A DNA stretch of 24,206 nucleotides from DASSTY01 sp035760645 (GTDB lineage Bacteria > Gemmatimonadota > Gemmatimonadetes > Gemmatimonadales > GWC2-71-9): contig DASTSO010000112.1 of the NCBI GenBank assembly GCA_035760645.1, positions 1 to 24,206 of the forward strand, given 5' to 3'. Below are positions 10,155 to 16,465 of the stretch, piece after piece. The notes under the pieces were generated by a model. The model did no database searches. It had not been told where the DNA came from and saw only the letters and a list, made by a program, of their open reading frames with translations. Position numbers and translations under genes: made by a program. How positions within the stretch are numbered: the first letter of the stretch is position 1; each line of letters opens with the position of its first letter.

Positions 10155-10300
10155 AGGGGCCACTCGGCCTGAGGCCCCTGAAGGGCCCTCGGCGGGCGCG
10201 CCGCTCCGCCGCGGGTGTACGGCGCTCGGGGTGCGCACGGAGGGTGACTGCCTCGGAGAGCCCTTCAGGGCTCGCAGGCCGAGTGGCGGCTTCAGCCGCC
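10147..10300. repeat. Nested inverted-repeat element at a convergent gene junction
   Basis: The outer arms are GCCACTCGGCCT (10159-10170) and its reverse complement (10276-10287). The inner arms are CCCTGAAGGGC (10176-10186) and its reverse complement (10260-10270). Local hairpins are GCCCCT-GA-AGGGGC (10147-10160, which includes the TGA stop of the phosphodiesterase gene) and GGCGGC-TTCA-GCCGCC (10285-10300). The CCCTGAAGGG core appears three times. It probably acts as a two-way transcript end; it may be a REP- or MITE-like element. No T tract is present. Confidence 0.75.
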
Positions 10301-10314
10301 GGCCAGCGCGCCCG

Positions 10315-10542
10315 TCAATCCCCGATCACCTGGAAGTCCTCGAGCTCGTCGAGGACGAACGTGAGCTCCTCGCCCGTCATCGGCAGGTGGCCGACGAAGG
10401 CGTCGCGGTTGCCGGCCGTCGTGAGGCGCACGGCGGTGACGATGTACTCGGTGCCGCGCCGCATCAGCGCGACGCGCAGCCCCTTGCGGATGGCGTGCTC
10501 GAGCCGGTTCATGCGCTCGGGGGTCCAGCGGATCTTCGACAT
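10315..10542 (-). CDS. Small conserved-looking protein, function unknown
   Basis: 75 residues from ATG 10542. The sequence is compact and ordered: a basic helix (MSKIRWTPERMNRLEHAIRKGLRVALMRRG), a beta strand (EYIVTAVRLTT), and an acidic tail (MTGEELTFVLDELEDFQVIGD). Upstream in-frame sequence is low-complexity Arg/Pro/Ala, so this ATG is the sensible start. I recognise no named family. The shape suggests a small cytoplasmic accessory protein. It follows selD on the same strand after a 49-base gap and ends against the nested inverted repeat at the convergent junction. Confidence 0.65.
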   Translation of the reverse strand: MSKIRWTPERMNRLEHAIRKGLRVALMRRGTEYIVTAVRLTTAGNRDAFVGHLPMTGEELTFVLDELEDFQVIGD

Positions 10543-10591
10543 GCGGTCCGGGTTCGGTTGAATCCTGCTGCAGGGCGCGCCCGGCGGGCGC

Positions 10592-11680
10592 TCAGAGGGT
10601 GCGCGCGACGCGGATCGTGCCGGGCGCGCCAGGTGCGGCCGCCGTGACGCGCCCGACCGTCGCGCGGGCGAGGGTGCCCTCGGCGGCGAGCGCATCGAGG
10701 AGCGCCGCGTGGCGCTCGGGCGGGACGGCGAGCAGCAGCCCGCCGCTCGTCTGCGCGTCGGCGGCGAGGAGGCGGTGCGCGTCGTCCACCTCGGCGTCGA
10801 ACGCGACGCGCCCCTCGGCGAGCGCCGCGTCGAGGTTGCGCCGGGTGCCGCCGGGGATGATCCCGCGCCGCGCGAGGTCGAGCGCCCACGGATAGAGCGG
10901 CAGCGCGTCCACGGCGAGCTCGGCCGCGGCGTGCGACGCCGTGAGCATCGCGCCCAGATGGCCGAGGAGGCCGAAGCCGGTGACGTCGGTCGCGGCGCGC
11001 ACCCCGTGCGCGAGGGCGGCGCGCGCGGCGCCGGCGTTGAGCGCGCGCATCCCGCGCAGCGCCTCGGCCAGGCCGGCCTCGGTGAGCGCGCCGCGCTTGA
11101 GCGCCGTGGTGAGCACGCCGGTCCCGAGCGGCTTGGTGAGGACGAGCCGGTCGCCCGGGCGCGCGGCGGCGTTCGTGAGCAGCCGCTCGGGGTGCGCCTC
11201 GCCGATCACCGCCATGCCGAACTTCGGCTCGGGATCGTCGATCGAGTGCCCGCCGAGGACGAGACAGCCCGCCTCGCGCGCCACCGCGGCCGCGCCGGCG
11301 AGCACCTCGCCCAGGAGCGCGAAGGAGAGCCCCTCGCGCGGCCAGCCGACGAGGTTCAGGGCGAAGAGCGGCGTGCCGCCCATCGCGTACACGTCCGAGA
11401 GCGCGTTGGCCGCGGCGATCGCGCCCCAGGTCGCGGCGTCGTCGACGATGGGCGTGAAGAAGTCCACCGTCGCCACGAGCGCGCGCTCGGCCGACAGCCG
11501 GTAGACCGCCGCGTCGTCGCGCGTCGCGGCGTCCACGAGGACGTTCGGGTCCTCGATCCCGGGCACGTGGCGCAGCACCTGCGCCAGCTCGGCCGCGCCG
11601 AGCTTGCAGGCTCAGCCGGCGCCGTGCGAATATGCCGTCAGCCGGATGCGCTCGGTCTGGTCGCGGGGCGTGTCGGTCAT
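10592..11680 (-). CDS. selD: Selenide, water dikinase SelD, containing selenocysteine (in-frame UGA)
   Basis: SelD makes selenophosphate from selenide and ATP, the selenium donor for selenocysteine tRNA and selenouridine. Translation from ATG 11680 (AGGAGG five bases upstream) reads RLTAYSHGAG, then TGA at 11614-11612, then ACKLGAAELAQVL and on without interruption to a TGA stop at 10592, 362 residues in all. The TGA falls exactly where SelD has its catalytic Cys or Sec (GAG-[C/U]-x-C-K; Sec23, Lys26). Downstream motifs also fit: DDAAVY, TVDFFTPIVDD, ANALSDVYAMGG, LVLGGHSIDDPEPKFG, ATDVTGFGLLGH and DAQTSGGLL. No frameshift is needed, so this is recoding, not a broken gene. A gene caller reading UGA as stop would lose the N-terminus. 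No selA, selB or selC is in the window. It is divergent from a nickel/cobalt-type transporter gene. Confidence 0.94.
11578..11610 (-). promoter_or_regulatory. Candidate bacterial SECIS element of selD
   Basis: Immediately after the UGA, the message can fold as a two-part stem. The lower stem is CCTGC/GCAGG (five pairs). After a small internal loop (A opposite GGC), the upper stem is AGCTCGGC/GCCGAGCT (eight perfect pairs) with a GCG loop. The apex lies about 15-17 bases after the UGA, close to where SelB-binding loops of bacterial SECIS elements are found. The loop contains G as expected, but no bulged U is obvious. Confidence 0.6.
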
Positions 11681-11752
11681 GGCGGCCTCCTCGGGGTTCG
11701 TAGTCCTCACACTGCAACGGCCCGCGGCGCGCGCGGGAGAAACGACGGACAC

Positions 11753-12466
11753 GTGACGGTGCTCCTCACGCTCGCCACCGCCGCGCTGGTCGGCGCCCTG
11801 CACGCCTTCGAGGTGGACCACATGCTCGCGGTCAGCACCTTCGTGAGCCGCCGGCCCGCCCTCGCCGCCGCCGCGCGCTTCGGCGCGCGCTGGGGCCTCG
11901 GCCACTCGCTCGCCGTGCTCGTCGCCGGCGGCGTGCTGCTCGTCACCGGCGTGCGCTGGCCCGAGCGCTACGACGCGCTCGGCGAGATGCTCGTCGGCGC
12001 GATGCTCGTCGGCCTCGGCGGCTGGGCGCTCGTCTCGGCCCGCAAGTTACACCTGCACACCGCCGAAGAGCACGGGGGGCATGCCCACCTGCACCTGCAC
12101 GCCGGCGGGCCCGCGCCCCACGGGCACGGCCACGCGCACGGCCACGCGCACGCGCACGGCTCCGACCACGCGCACGGCGGCGTCACGCTCGTCGGCCTGA
12201 TGCACGGGCTCGCGGGCACCGGCGGCGTGGTGGCGCTCGTGCCCGTCACCCTGCTGCGCGACACGACGCTGGGCCTGGGCTATCTCGCCGCCTTCGGCGT
12301 CGGGGTGACGCTCGCCATGACCGTCTTCGCCCTGGTCGCCGCGACGGCGATGCGCCAGGCCACCGCCCGCTCCCTCGTCTGGGGCCGGCGCGTCACCCGC
12401 CTCATCGGCGTCGCGGGCATGGTGGTGGGCGTGTTCTGGGTGGTGCGGGCGGCGGGCACGCTCTAG
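11753..12466 (+). CDS. NicO/UreH-like nickel or cobalt transporter with His-rich loop
   Basis: 237 residues from GTG 11753 (a second in-frame GTG lies at 11759; GGGAGA sits about 12 bases upstream). Six or so membrane helices are apparent. Helix 1 carries HAFEVDH (His17-x4-Asp22-His23), the HX4DH signature of nickel/cobalt permeases. WGLGHSLAVL (48-55) and GLMHGLAGTGG (148-158) are further conserved polar sites within helices. Between helices 3 and 4 (residues 100-142) is a loop with about 17 His residues, typical of metal-buffering loops. Family members move Ni2+ or Co2+, or supply nickel to urease or hydrogenase. Which metal is transported here is not shown. No urease or hydrogenase genes are in the window. 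It is divergent from selD with a 72-base gap. Confidence 0.8.
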   Translation: MTVLLTLATAALVGALHAFEVDHMLAVSTFVSRRPALAAAARFGARWGLGHSLAVLVAGGVLLVTGVRWPERYDALGEMLVGAMLVGLGGWALVSARKLHLHTAEEHGGHAHLHLHAGGPAPHGHGHAHGHAHAHGSDHAHGGVTLVGLMHGLAGTGGVVALVPVTLLRDTTLGLGYLAAFGVGVTLAMTVFALVAATAMRQATARSLVWGRRVTRLIGVAGMVVGVFWVVRAAGTL

Positions 12467-12489
12467 CGCGGCCGCCGGTCGTTCCCTCG

Positions 12490-12613
12490 AGCCGTCATGG
12501 CGAGGGTGCGCAGCACCCGAAGCAATCCCCCGCAGGCGAACGGAGTCCACGGGACGTCGGATTCAGCCGACGCTCCGTGGACTCCGGTGTATTGACGGGG
12601 GGATTGCCGCCTC
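12490..12613. repeat. Palindromic REP-like element at a convergent junction
   Basis: Nested arms are: GCAATCCCCC (12522-12531) with GGGGGATTGC (12598-12607); CGGAGTCCACGG (12541-12552) with CCGTGGACTCCG (12575-12586); and CGTCGG (12555-12560) with CCGACG (12567-12572) around ATTCAG. In front is a hairpin GGGTGC-GCA-GCACCC (12504-12518) in the context TGGCGAGG...CGAAGCAATC. That resembles the GCGAGnnnCGAAGCAATC palindromic repeats scattered in many bacterial genomes. It lies between the transporter stop and the toroid-protein stop, so it may end transcription from both sides. Confidence 0.75.
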
Positions 12614-13543
12614 TCAAAACCCCCACGGCGCCAGCTCGTCCTCCGTGGCGAGCAGCAGCGCGCGCAGGGCGATGAGCGCGCGCTCCTCGCGCGCGGTGGG
12701 GCCGTAGGTGCCGTCGGGGCGCTGGCGGCCGACGAGCTGCGGGACGGCCCGCCGGAGCGCGCGGCGCGCGGCGTCGGTGCGCGCGGCGACGAGCGCCGCG
12801 CTCATGTGGAAGAGGTCGGCGTTCGCCCAGCTGCCGTCGGGCTCCTGGTGGTCGCGCACGAGCGCCGTGAGGCGCCGCAGCACTTCCTGCCGCGCGGGGC
12901 CCGCGTAGGCGAGCGCCTCGATGGCCGAGCCCACCAGGTCGGGCGGGAAGTAGCCGCCCCAGTTCTCCCACTCCTCCTGCAATCGCACCAGGCTCGCCAC
13001 GTGCTGCTCGACCGCCGGCCGCCGCTCGCCCGCCTGCAGCACGGCGCGCAGCGCGAGGCAGCTCACGGCGAAGCGCGCCGGCGCCTCGACGCGGAAGACC
13101 TTGCCGTCGGGCAGCGTGATGGGCGCCACGCGCTGGGTCGCGAGCGCGGGCGCGAAGAACCCGCTCATGAAATGCTCGCAGACGTGCCGCTGGTGCCGCT
13201 CGGGGGTGCAGCCCTCGCCGTAGGCGCCGGGCTTGTTCTGGGTGGTGAGGATCCAGTTGACCGCCCGCTGCGCGCCGGGCTGGTCGCCGCCGTGGCCCAG
13301 CTCGACGAGCTCGATGGCGCGCCAGGCGGTGGCGAGGAGCGAGCCGCCGACGCTGCCGTCGGCCCGCGTGTCGTGGCGCAGCGCGTCGATCAGCCGGGCG
13401 CGCAGCGCGTCGTCGTCGGGCCGCCGCCGCGCGAGCGCCTCGCGCGCGAGGAGCCCCTGCCGGGTCGGCCGCTCGGCGAACCAGGCCGCGAGGCGCTCGA
13501 TCGCCTCGTGCGCATCGCGCGCGCCGGGGGCAGGGGCCGGCAT
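12614..13543 (-). CDS. Alpha/alpha-toroid protein (prenyltransferase/squalene-cyclase-like fold), no cyclase motif
   Basis: 309 residues from ATG 13543, with no signal peptide. It has repeated paired helices with QW-like turns: TRADGSVGG (59-67), TQNKPGAYGEG (101-111), QEEWENWGGYF (189-199), HQEPDGSWAN (232-241) and RQRPDGTYGP (273-282). These mark the alpha6-alpha6 toroid of squalene cyclases and prenyltransferase beta subunits. The catalytic DXDD of cyclases is absent, and 309 residues is half the length of a two-barrel cyclase, so terpene cyclisation is unlikely. A Cys/His cluster, Cys112-x4-His117-x2-His120-x-Cys122-x-His124, could bind a metal. The gene starts seven bases after the amidohydrolase stop and is the last of a three-gene operon. 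Function unknown. Confidence 0.7.
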   Translation of the reverse strand: MPAPAPGARDAHEAIERLAAWFAERPTRQGLLAREALARRRPDDDALRARLIDALRHDTRADGSVGGSLLATAWRAIELVELGHGGDQPGAQRAVNWILTTQNKPGAYGEGCTPERHQRHVCEHFMSGFFAPALATQRVAPITLPDGKVFRVEAPARFAVSCLALRAVLQAGERRPAVEQHVASLVRLQEEWENWGGYFPPDLVGSAIEALAYAGPARQEVLRRLTALVRDHQEPDGSWANADLFHMSAALVAARTDAARRALRRAVPQLVGRQRPDGTYGPTAREERALIALRALLLATEDELAPWGF

Positions 13544-13550
13544 CGGCTCG

Positions 13551-14996
13551 TCACCGCCCCGCGGTGACCACCTGCCGGAGGCTGTCGGCGCGCAGGAAGC
13601 GGCCGCGCAGCATCACCTGCTCGATGGCGCGGGTGCGGCGGATGTCGTGCGAGGGATCGCCCCGGAGGACGACGAGGTCGGCCACCTTGCCCGGGGCGAG
13701 CACGCCGAGCGAGTCGGCGCCGAGGAGCCGGGCGGCGTTGCCCGTGGCCGCGGCGATCGCCGCGAGGGGCGTGAGCCCGGCGCGCGTGAGCAGCTCGAGC
13801 TCGGTGTGCACGCTGGCGCCGGGGACGAGCTGCTGGTTGCTGGCGTCGGTGCCGGCGGCGACGGTACCGCCCGCCGCGGAGAAGCGGCGCACGAAGAAGT
13901 CCTGGTTGGGCCGCGCGCGGCGGAAGGCGGCGAAGTCGGCCGCGGTCCACCCCGCCCGGCGGATCATGTCCGGCGTGTTCCAGCGCTCGATCTGCGCCGG
14001 CGGGACGGCGGCGAGCGCCGAGTCCTGCTGTGCGGCCGGCGCGTCGAGCCGGCTGAACGTCTCGTGCAGCACGAGCGTCGGCACCAGCGTGACGCCCGTG
14101 GCGGCGAGCTCCCGCGCCACCCGCTCGAGCGCGGTGGAGTCGAGCCCGGCCCAGCTCCGCTCGAACGCCGTCCACCCGGCGAAGAACGACGCGCGGTGCG
14201 CCGCGTAGAGCGGCGCGGGATCGGCCAGCGCGGCCTCGGGGATGCCGCTCAGGTGCTCCTCGCTCGCGAGCCCCAGCCGCGCGGCGGTGACGGCGTCGGT
14301 GAGCCCCAGGTGCGCCGTCACGCGCAGCTTGAACGTCTTCGCCTCGTCGAGCATCGCGCCGAGGAGCGCGGGCGTCATCCGCGTGTACGCCTTGAGGTAG
14401 TCCACCCCCGCCACGGCGAGGCGGTCCACCGCCTTGCGCGCCCCCGTCTCGTCGCTCACGCCGAGCGCGTCGGGATAGGTGGTCGGCTCGCCGTCGAGCA
14501 TCGCGCCGGCGCTGTAGATCCGCGGGCCCGCGAGCGCGCCGCGCTTCGCGCGCTCGCGCAGGGCGAGGATCGAGTCGAGCGTGCCGTGCACGTCGCGCAC
14601 GGCGGTGACGCCCCAGGCGAGGTAGCGCGGCAGCGCCCAGCGCTCGACGTGCGCGTGGGCGTCGATGAGCCCCGGGATCACCGTGCGCCCGGCGAGATCC
14701 ACCTCCTCGGTGCGCGGCGGCGCCCGGAAGCCGATCACCGGCCTGACCGCCTCGATGTGCCCCTCGCGCACCACCACGACCATGTCCCGCTGCGGCGGCG
14801 CGCCCGAGCCGTCGATCACGGTGACGCCCACCAGCGCCACCCCGGTCGGCTTGCGGCTCAGGTTGGCGCAGCCGGCGAGGAGCGCGGCGACGGGAAGCGC
14901 GGCCGCCACGAGGAGCGCGGCGGCGCGTCCCCGCCGGCGCCCGCGTCGGCGTCCGCGTCGGCGGGCGCGTCGCTCAGTCGCTCGACGAATGGTCAT
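13551..14996 (-). CDS. Exported amidohydrolase-family lipoprotein (imidazolonepropionase/prolidase-like)
   Basis: 481 residues from ATG 14996. A very Arg-rich start (15 Arg in residues 4-24) precedes an Ala/Leu core and lipobox LLAGC (Cys43). The metal site of the amidohydrolase superfamily is complete: His114 and His116 (IDAHAH), Lys202 (DYLKAYT, the likely carboxylated Lys), His229 (VTAHLG), His248 (SEEHL) and Asp384 (AGTDAS). ATGNAARLLG, then GVLAPGKVADLVVL is the usual C-terminal beta-sandwich return. Such enzymes hydrolyse amide bonds (dipeptides, imidazolones) or, in related cases, lactones. The exact substrate is not readable. Its start overlaps the end of the DUF4440-like gene by 23 bases and its stop lies seven bases before the toroid gene, so all three should be co-translated. 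Confidence 0.88.
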   Translation of the reverse strand: MTIRRATERRARRRGRRRGRRRGRAAALLVAAALPVAALLAGCANLSRKPTGVALVGVTVIDGSGAPPQRDMVVVVREGHIEAVRPVIGFRAPPRTEEVDLAGRTVIPGLIDAHAHVERWALPRYLAWGVTAVRDVHGTLDSILALRERAKRGALAGPRIYSAGAMLDGEPTTYPDALGVSDETGARKAVDRLAVAGVDYLKAYTRMTPALLGAMLDEAKTFKLRVTAHLGLTDAVTAARLGLASEEHLSGIPEAALADPAPLYAAHRASFFAGWTAFERSWAGLDSTALERVARELAATGVTLVPTLVLHETFSRLDAPAAQQDSALAAVPPAQIERWNTPDMIRRAGWTAADFAAFRRARPNQDFFVRRFSAAGGTVAAGTDASNQQLVPGASVHTELELLTRAGLTPLAAIAAATGNAARLLGADSLGVLAPGKVADLVVLRGDPSHDIRRTRAIEQVMLRGRFLRADSLRQVVTAGR

Positions 14997-15468
14997 GGAG
15001 AATCTTCCAGCCGTCGGGGCGCCGCTGCATCACCAGCGTGAACGGCCCGCTCGACGTCACGCTGTCGCCGCGGCTCAGGACGAAGCGGCCGAAGACCGCG
15101 GCGTAGTCGGCGCCGAGGGGCCGCACGGCGAAGTCCTCGAAGTGGAGACTGTCGCGCCGCGCGCCGGGGGCGAACCGCGGGGCGTAGCCGGCGCGGATCG
15201 CGTCCCAGCCGTGCCGCAGGTGGCCGCGCGCCACGTACGTCGTGGTGCTGTCGTGGACGTAGTCGGCCATGAAGGCGTCGAGGTCGCCGCGGTTCCAGGC
15301 GGCGGCCGAGCGGCGGAACTGCGCTTCGATCGCCGCGGTGAGGGCGGCCGGCGAGGCCGTCGCCGCCGGGGCCGTGCCCGGCGTGGCGGCGGTACCGGCG
15401 CAGGCGGTGCCGGCGGCGCCGCCGGCGGCGCAGCAGCAGGCCAGCAGGATGGCGCGCAGCAGGGTCAT
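14974..15468 (-). CDS. DUF4440/SnoaL-like lipoprotein (NTF2-like fold)
   Basis: 164 residues from ATG 15468. The signal peptide MTLLRAILLAC has its lipobox Cys at 11, with neighbouring Cys12 and Cys13, followed by a Gly/Ala/Thr tether. Residues about 40-162 match the NTF2-like DUF4440 pattern: IEAQFRRSAAAWNRGDLDAFMADYV, then GWDAIRAGYAPRFA, LHFEDFAVRPLGADYAAVFGRFVL, GPFTLVMQRRPDGWKILHDHSSS. The final WKILHDHSS is the hallmark of the group. Such proteins bind small molecules or act as simple enzymes. No catalytic assignment is possible. It is the first gene of the three-gene operon. Confidence 0.85.
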   Translation of the reverse strand: MTLLRAILLACCCAAGGAAGTACAGTAATPGTAPAATASPAALTAAIEAQFRRSAAAWNRGDLDAFMADYVHDSTTTYVARGHLRHGWDAIRAGYAPRFAPGARRDSLHFEDFAVRPLGADYAAVFGRFVLSRGDSVTSSGPFTLVMQRRPDGWKILHDHSSSD

Positions 15469-15569
15469 GGGATCGGGGAGTGGGGGTGAAGGTGCCGCCC
15501 GGCGCGAGACGGCAGCCGGCGCCTCCAGAAGGTGGAGCCCGTTGCCGTCCCCGGCAAGAGCGGGCCGGG

Positions 15570-15602
15570 GAAAGAAAGAGCGCCCCGGGACGCCGGGGCG
15601 CT
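15570..15602 (-). terminator. Rho-independent terminator of the H1-like gene
   Basis: AGCGCCCCGG (15579-15588) and CCGGGGCGCT (15593-15602) form a perfect ten-base stem with a GACG loop. Read leftward the stem is followed by CTTTCTTT (15578-15571). It begins 40 bases past the H1-like stop codon. This is the clearest intrinsic terminator in the window. Confidence 0.85.
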
Positions 15603-15641
15603 GCTCTCGTGCTTCGCGTGCGCGACGTGCCGGTCGCCGGC

Positions 15642-16277
15642 TCAGCGCCGGCCGCGACCCGCGGCCTTCTTCGCCGACTTCTTCGCGCCGCCCTTCCGGG
15701 CGGTCGCCTTCTTCGCGGTCGCCTTCTTCGCGGTCGCCTTCTTGGCGGTCGCCTTCTTGGTCGGCCGCTTGGCGGTCTTCGCCGCGCCGCGCCCCCGCGC
15801 GCTCTTCTTCGCGCCCTTGGCGGTGCCGCGGCTGGTCGCGCGCTTGGCGCTGGCCTTCTTGGCGGTCTTCTTGGCGCCGCGGCTCGCGGCCTTCTTGGCC
15901 GTGGACTTCGACGTCTTCTTGCCGCCGCCCGTGCGGCCGCCCGCCTTCTTGCCCGCGCCGCGCGCCGCGGTCCGCTTGGCGCCGCCCTTGGTGCCCTTCT
16001 TGGCCGCCTTCTTCGTCGCGGTGCGCCGGCCGGCCTGCCCGCCCTTCGCGGCGCCGCCGCGCGAGCTGCCGCGGCTCGCGCGCGCCCGGGTTCCGCCGCT
16101 CTGGGCGCCGCCGCCCTGGGTGCCGGCCGCCGTCCCCGGCGCGCTGCCGCCCATGTCCAAGCCGCCGGACAGGCCTGCGCCGGTCGTCGAGGGGCTCGCA
16201 TCCCCCGAGGTCGGCAGGGGGTCCATCCATCCGGAACCGGACCAGCCCATCTCCATATTATGCAGCTCGGCCATCAT
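15642..16277 (-). CDS. Histone H1-like, Lys/Ala-rich DNA-binding protein
   Basis: 211 residues from ATG 16277, with GGAGG five bases upstream (ATG 16274 is the next codon). The first 20 residues are not basic and are distinctive: MMAELHNMEMGWSGSGWMDP. A Gly/Ser/Thr-rich linker runs to about residue 70. The remaining 140 residues are Lys/Ala/Thr/Gly/Arg-rich, with KKAAKK, KKTSKSTAKK and four KKATA repeats, like eukaryotic H1 tails and bacterial HC2-type proteins. Such tails bind DNA backbones without sequence preference and compact the chromosome. The aromatic/Met N-terminus may be an interaction motif (inference). Lys is encoded only by AAG in the repeats. The gene is monocistronic: own ribosome site, divergent upstream region and a strong terminator. 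Confidence 0.82.
   Translation of the reverse strand: MMAELHNMEMGWSGSGWMDPLPTSGDASPSTTGAGLSGGLDMGGSAPGTAAGTQGGGAQSGGTRARASRGSSRGGAAKGGQAGRRTATKKAAKKGTKGGAKRTAARGAGKKAGGRTGGGKKTSKSTAKKAASRGAKKTAKKASAKRATSRGTAKGAKKSARGRGAAKTAKRPTKKATAKKATAKKATAKKATARKGGAKKSAKKAAGRGRR
15700..15759. repeat. 15-base tandem repeat encoding KKATA
   Basis: Four head-to-tail units of GCGGTCGCCTTCTTC or the TTG-ending variant (15700-15714, 15715-15729, 15730-15744, 15745-15759) encode KKATA repeats on the minus strand. Copy number can change without shifting the frame. Confidence 0.9.
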
Positions 16278-16351
16278 GGCTTCCTCCGCACGTATTCGCG
16301 GCACTCCCCGCCGCCGGGTCGAGGCGCGTAAGCGCCCATGGGAACATGCGA

Positions 16352-16383
16352 TATAACTTGCACGCATTCAGCACTTGTGCAAG
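16352..16383. promoter_or_regulatory. Dyad with adjoining -10-like box between divergent genes
   Basis: CTTGCAC (16357-16363) and GTGCAAG (16377-16383) form a seven-base dyad with a 13-base centre, in the 188-base gap between the H1-like gene and the BIG2/TolB gene. TATAAC (16352-16357, rightward) adjoins its left arm, and ATAT also reads leftward. The layout suits an operator at a promoter, though no -35 box is convincing. Confidence 0.4.
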
Positions 16384-16433
16384 ACGTTGGCGCCCGCCTG
16401 CCACCCCCCATCGTTCGCCGCGCGCCCGGCTTG

Positions 16434-16439
16434 TATATT
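16434..16439 (+). promoter_or_regulatory. Possible -10 box of the BIG2/TolB gene
   Basis: TATATT in the context CTTGTATATTCC lies 26 bases before the preferred GTG start at 16466. No good -35 hexamer is seen at normal spacing. Listed because A/T runs are rare in this window. Confidence 0.3.
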
Positions 16440-16465
16440 CCGGCGCTCCCGTGACAGGACACGTC

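Noticed and set aside
10592..11680. Frameshifted or truncated selD pseudogene
   Set aside because: Both sides of the TGA are in the same frame, the TGA sits at the known Sec site, the ribosome-binding site is strong, and all later motifs are intact. Recoding explains it better.
12614..13543. Squalene-hopene cyclase gene
   Set aside because: QW-like repeats are present, but the DXDD motif is missing and the protein is half the required length.
14920..14996. Tat signal in the amidohydrolase N-terminus
   Set aside because: There are many Arg residues but no RRxFLK-like motif, and a lipobox follows. It is a Sec lipoprotein signal with an odd n-region.
15700..15759. CRISPR-like array
   Set aside because: The 15-base units are directly adjacent with no spacers and encode KKATA in the H1-like protein.
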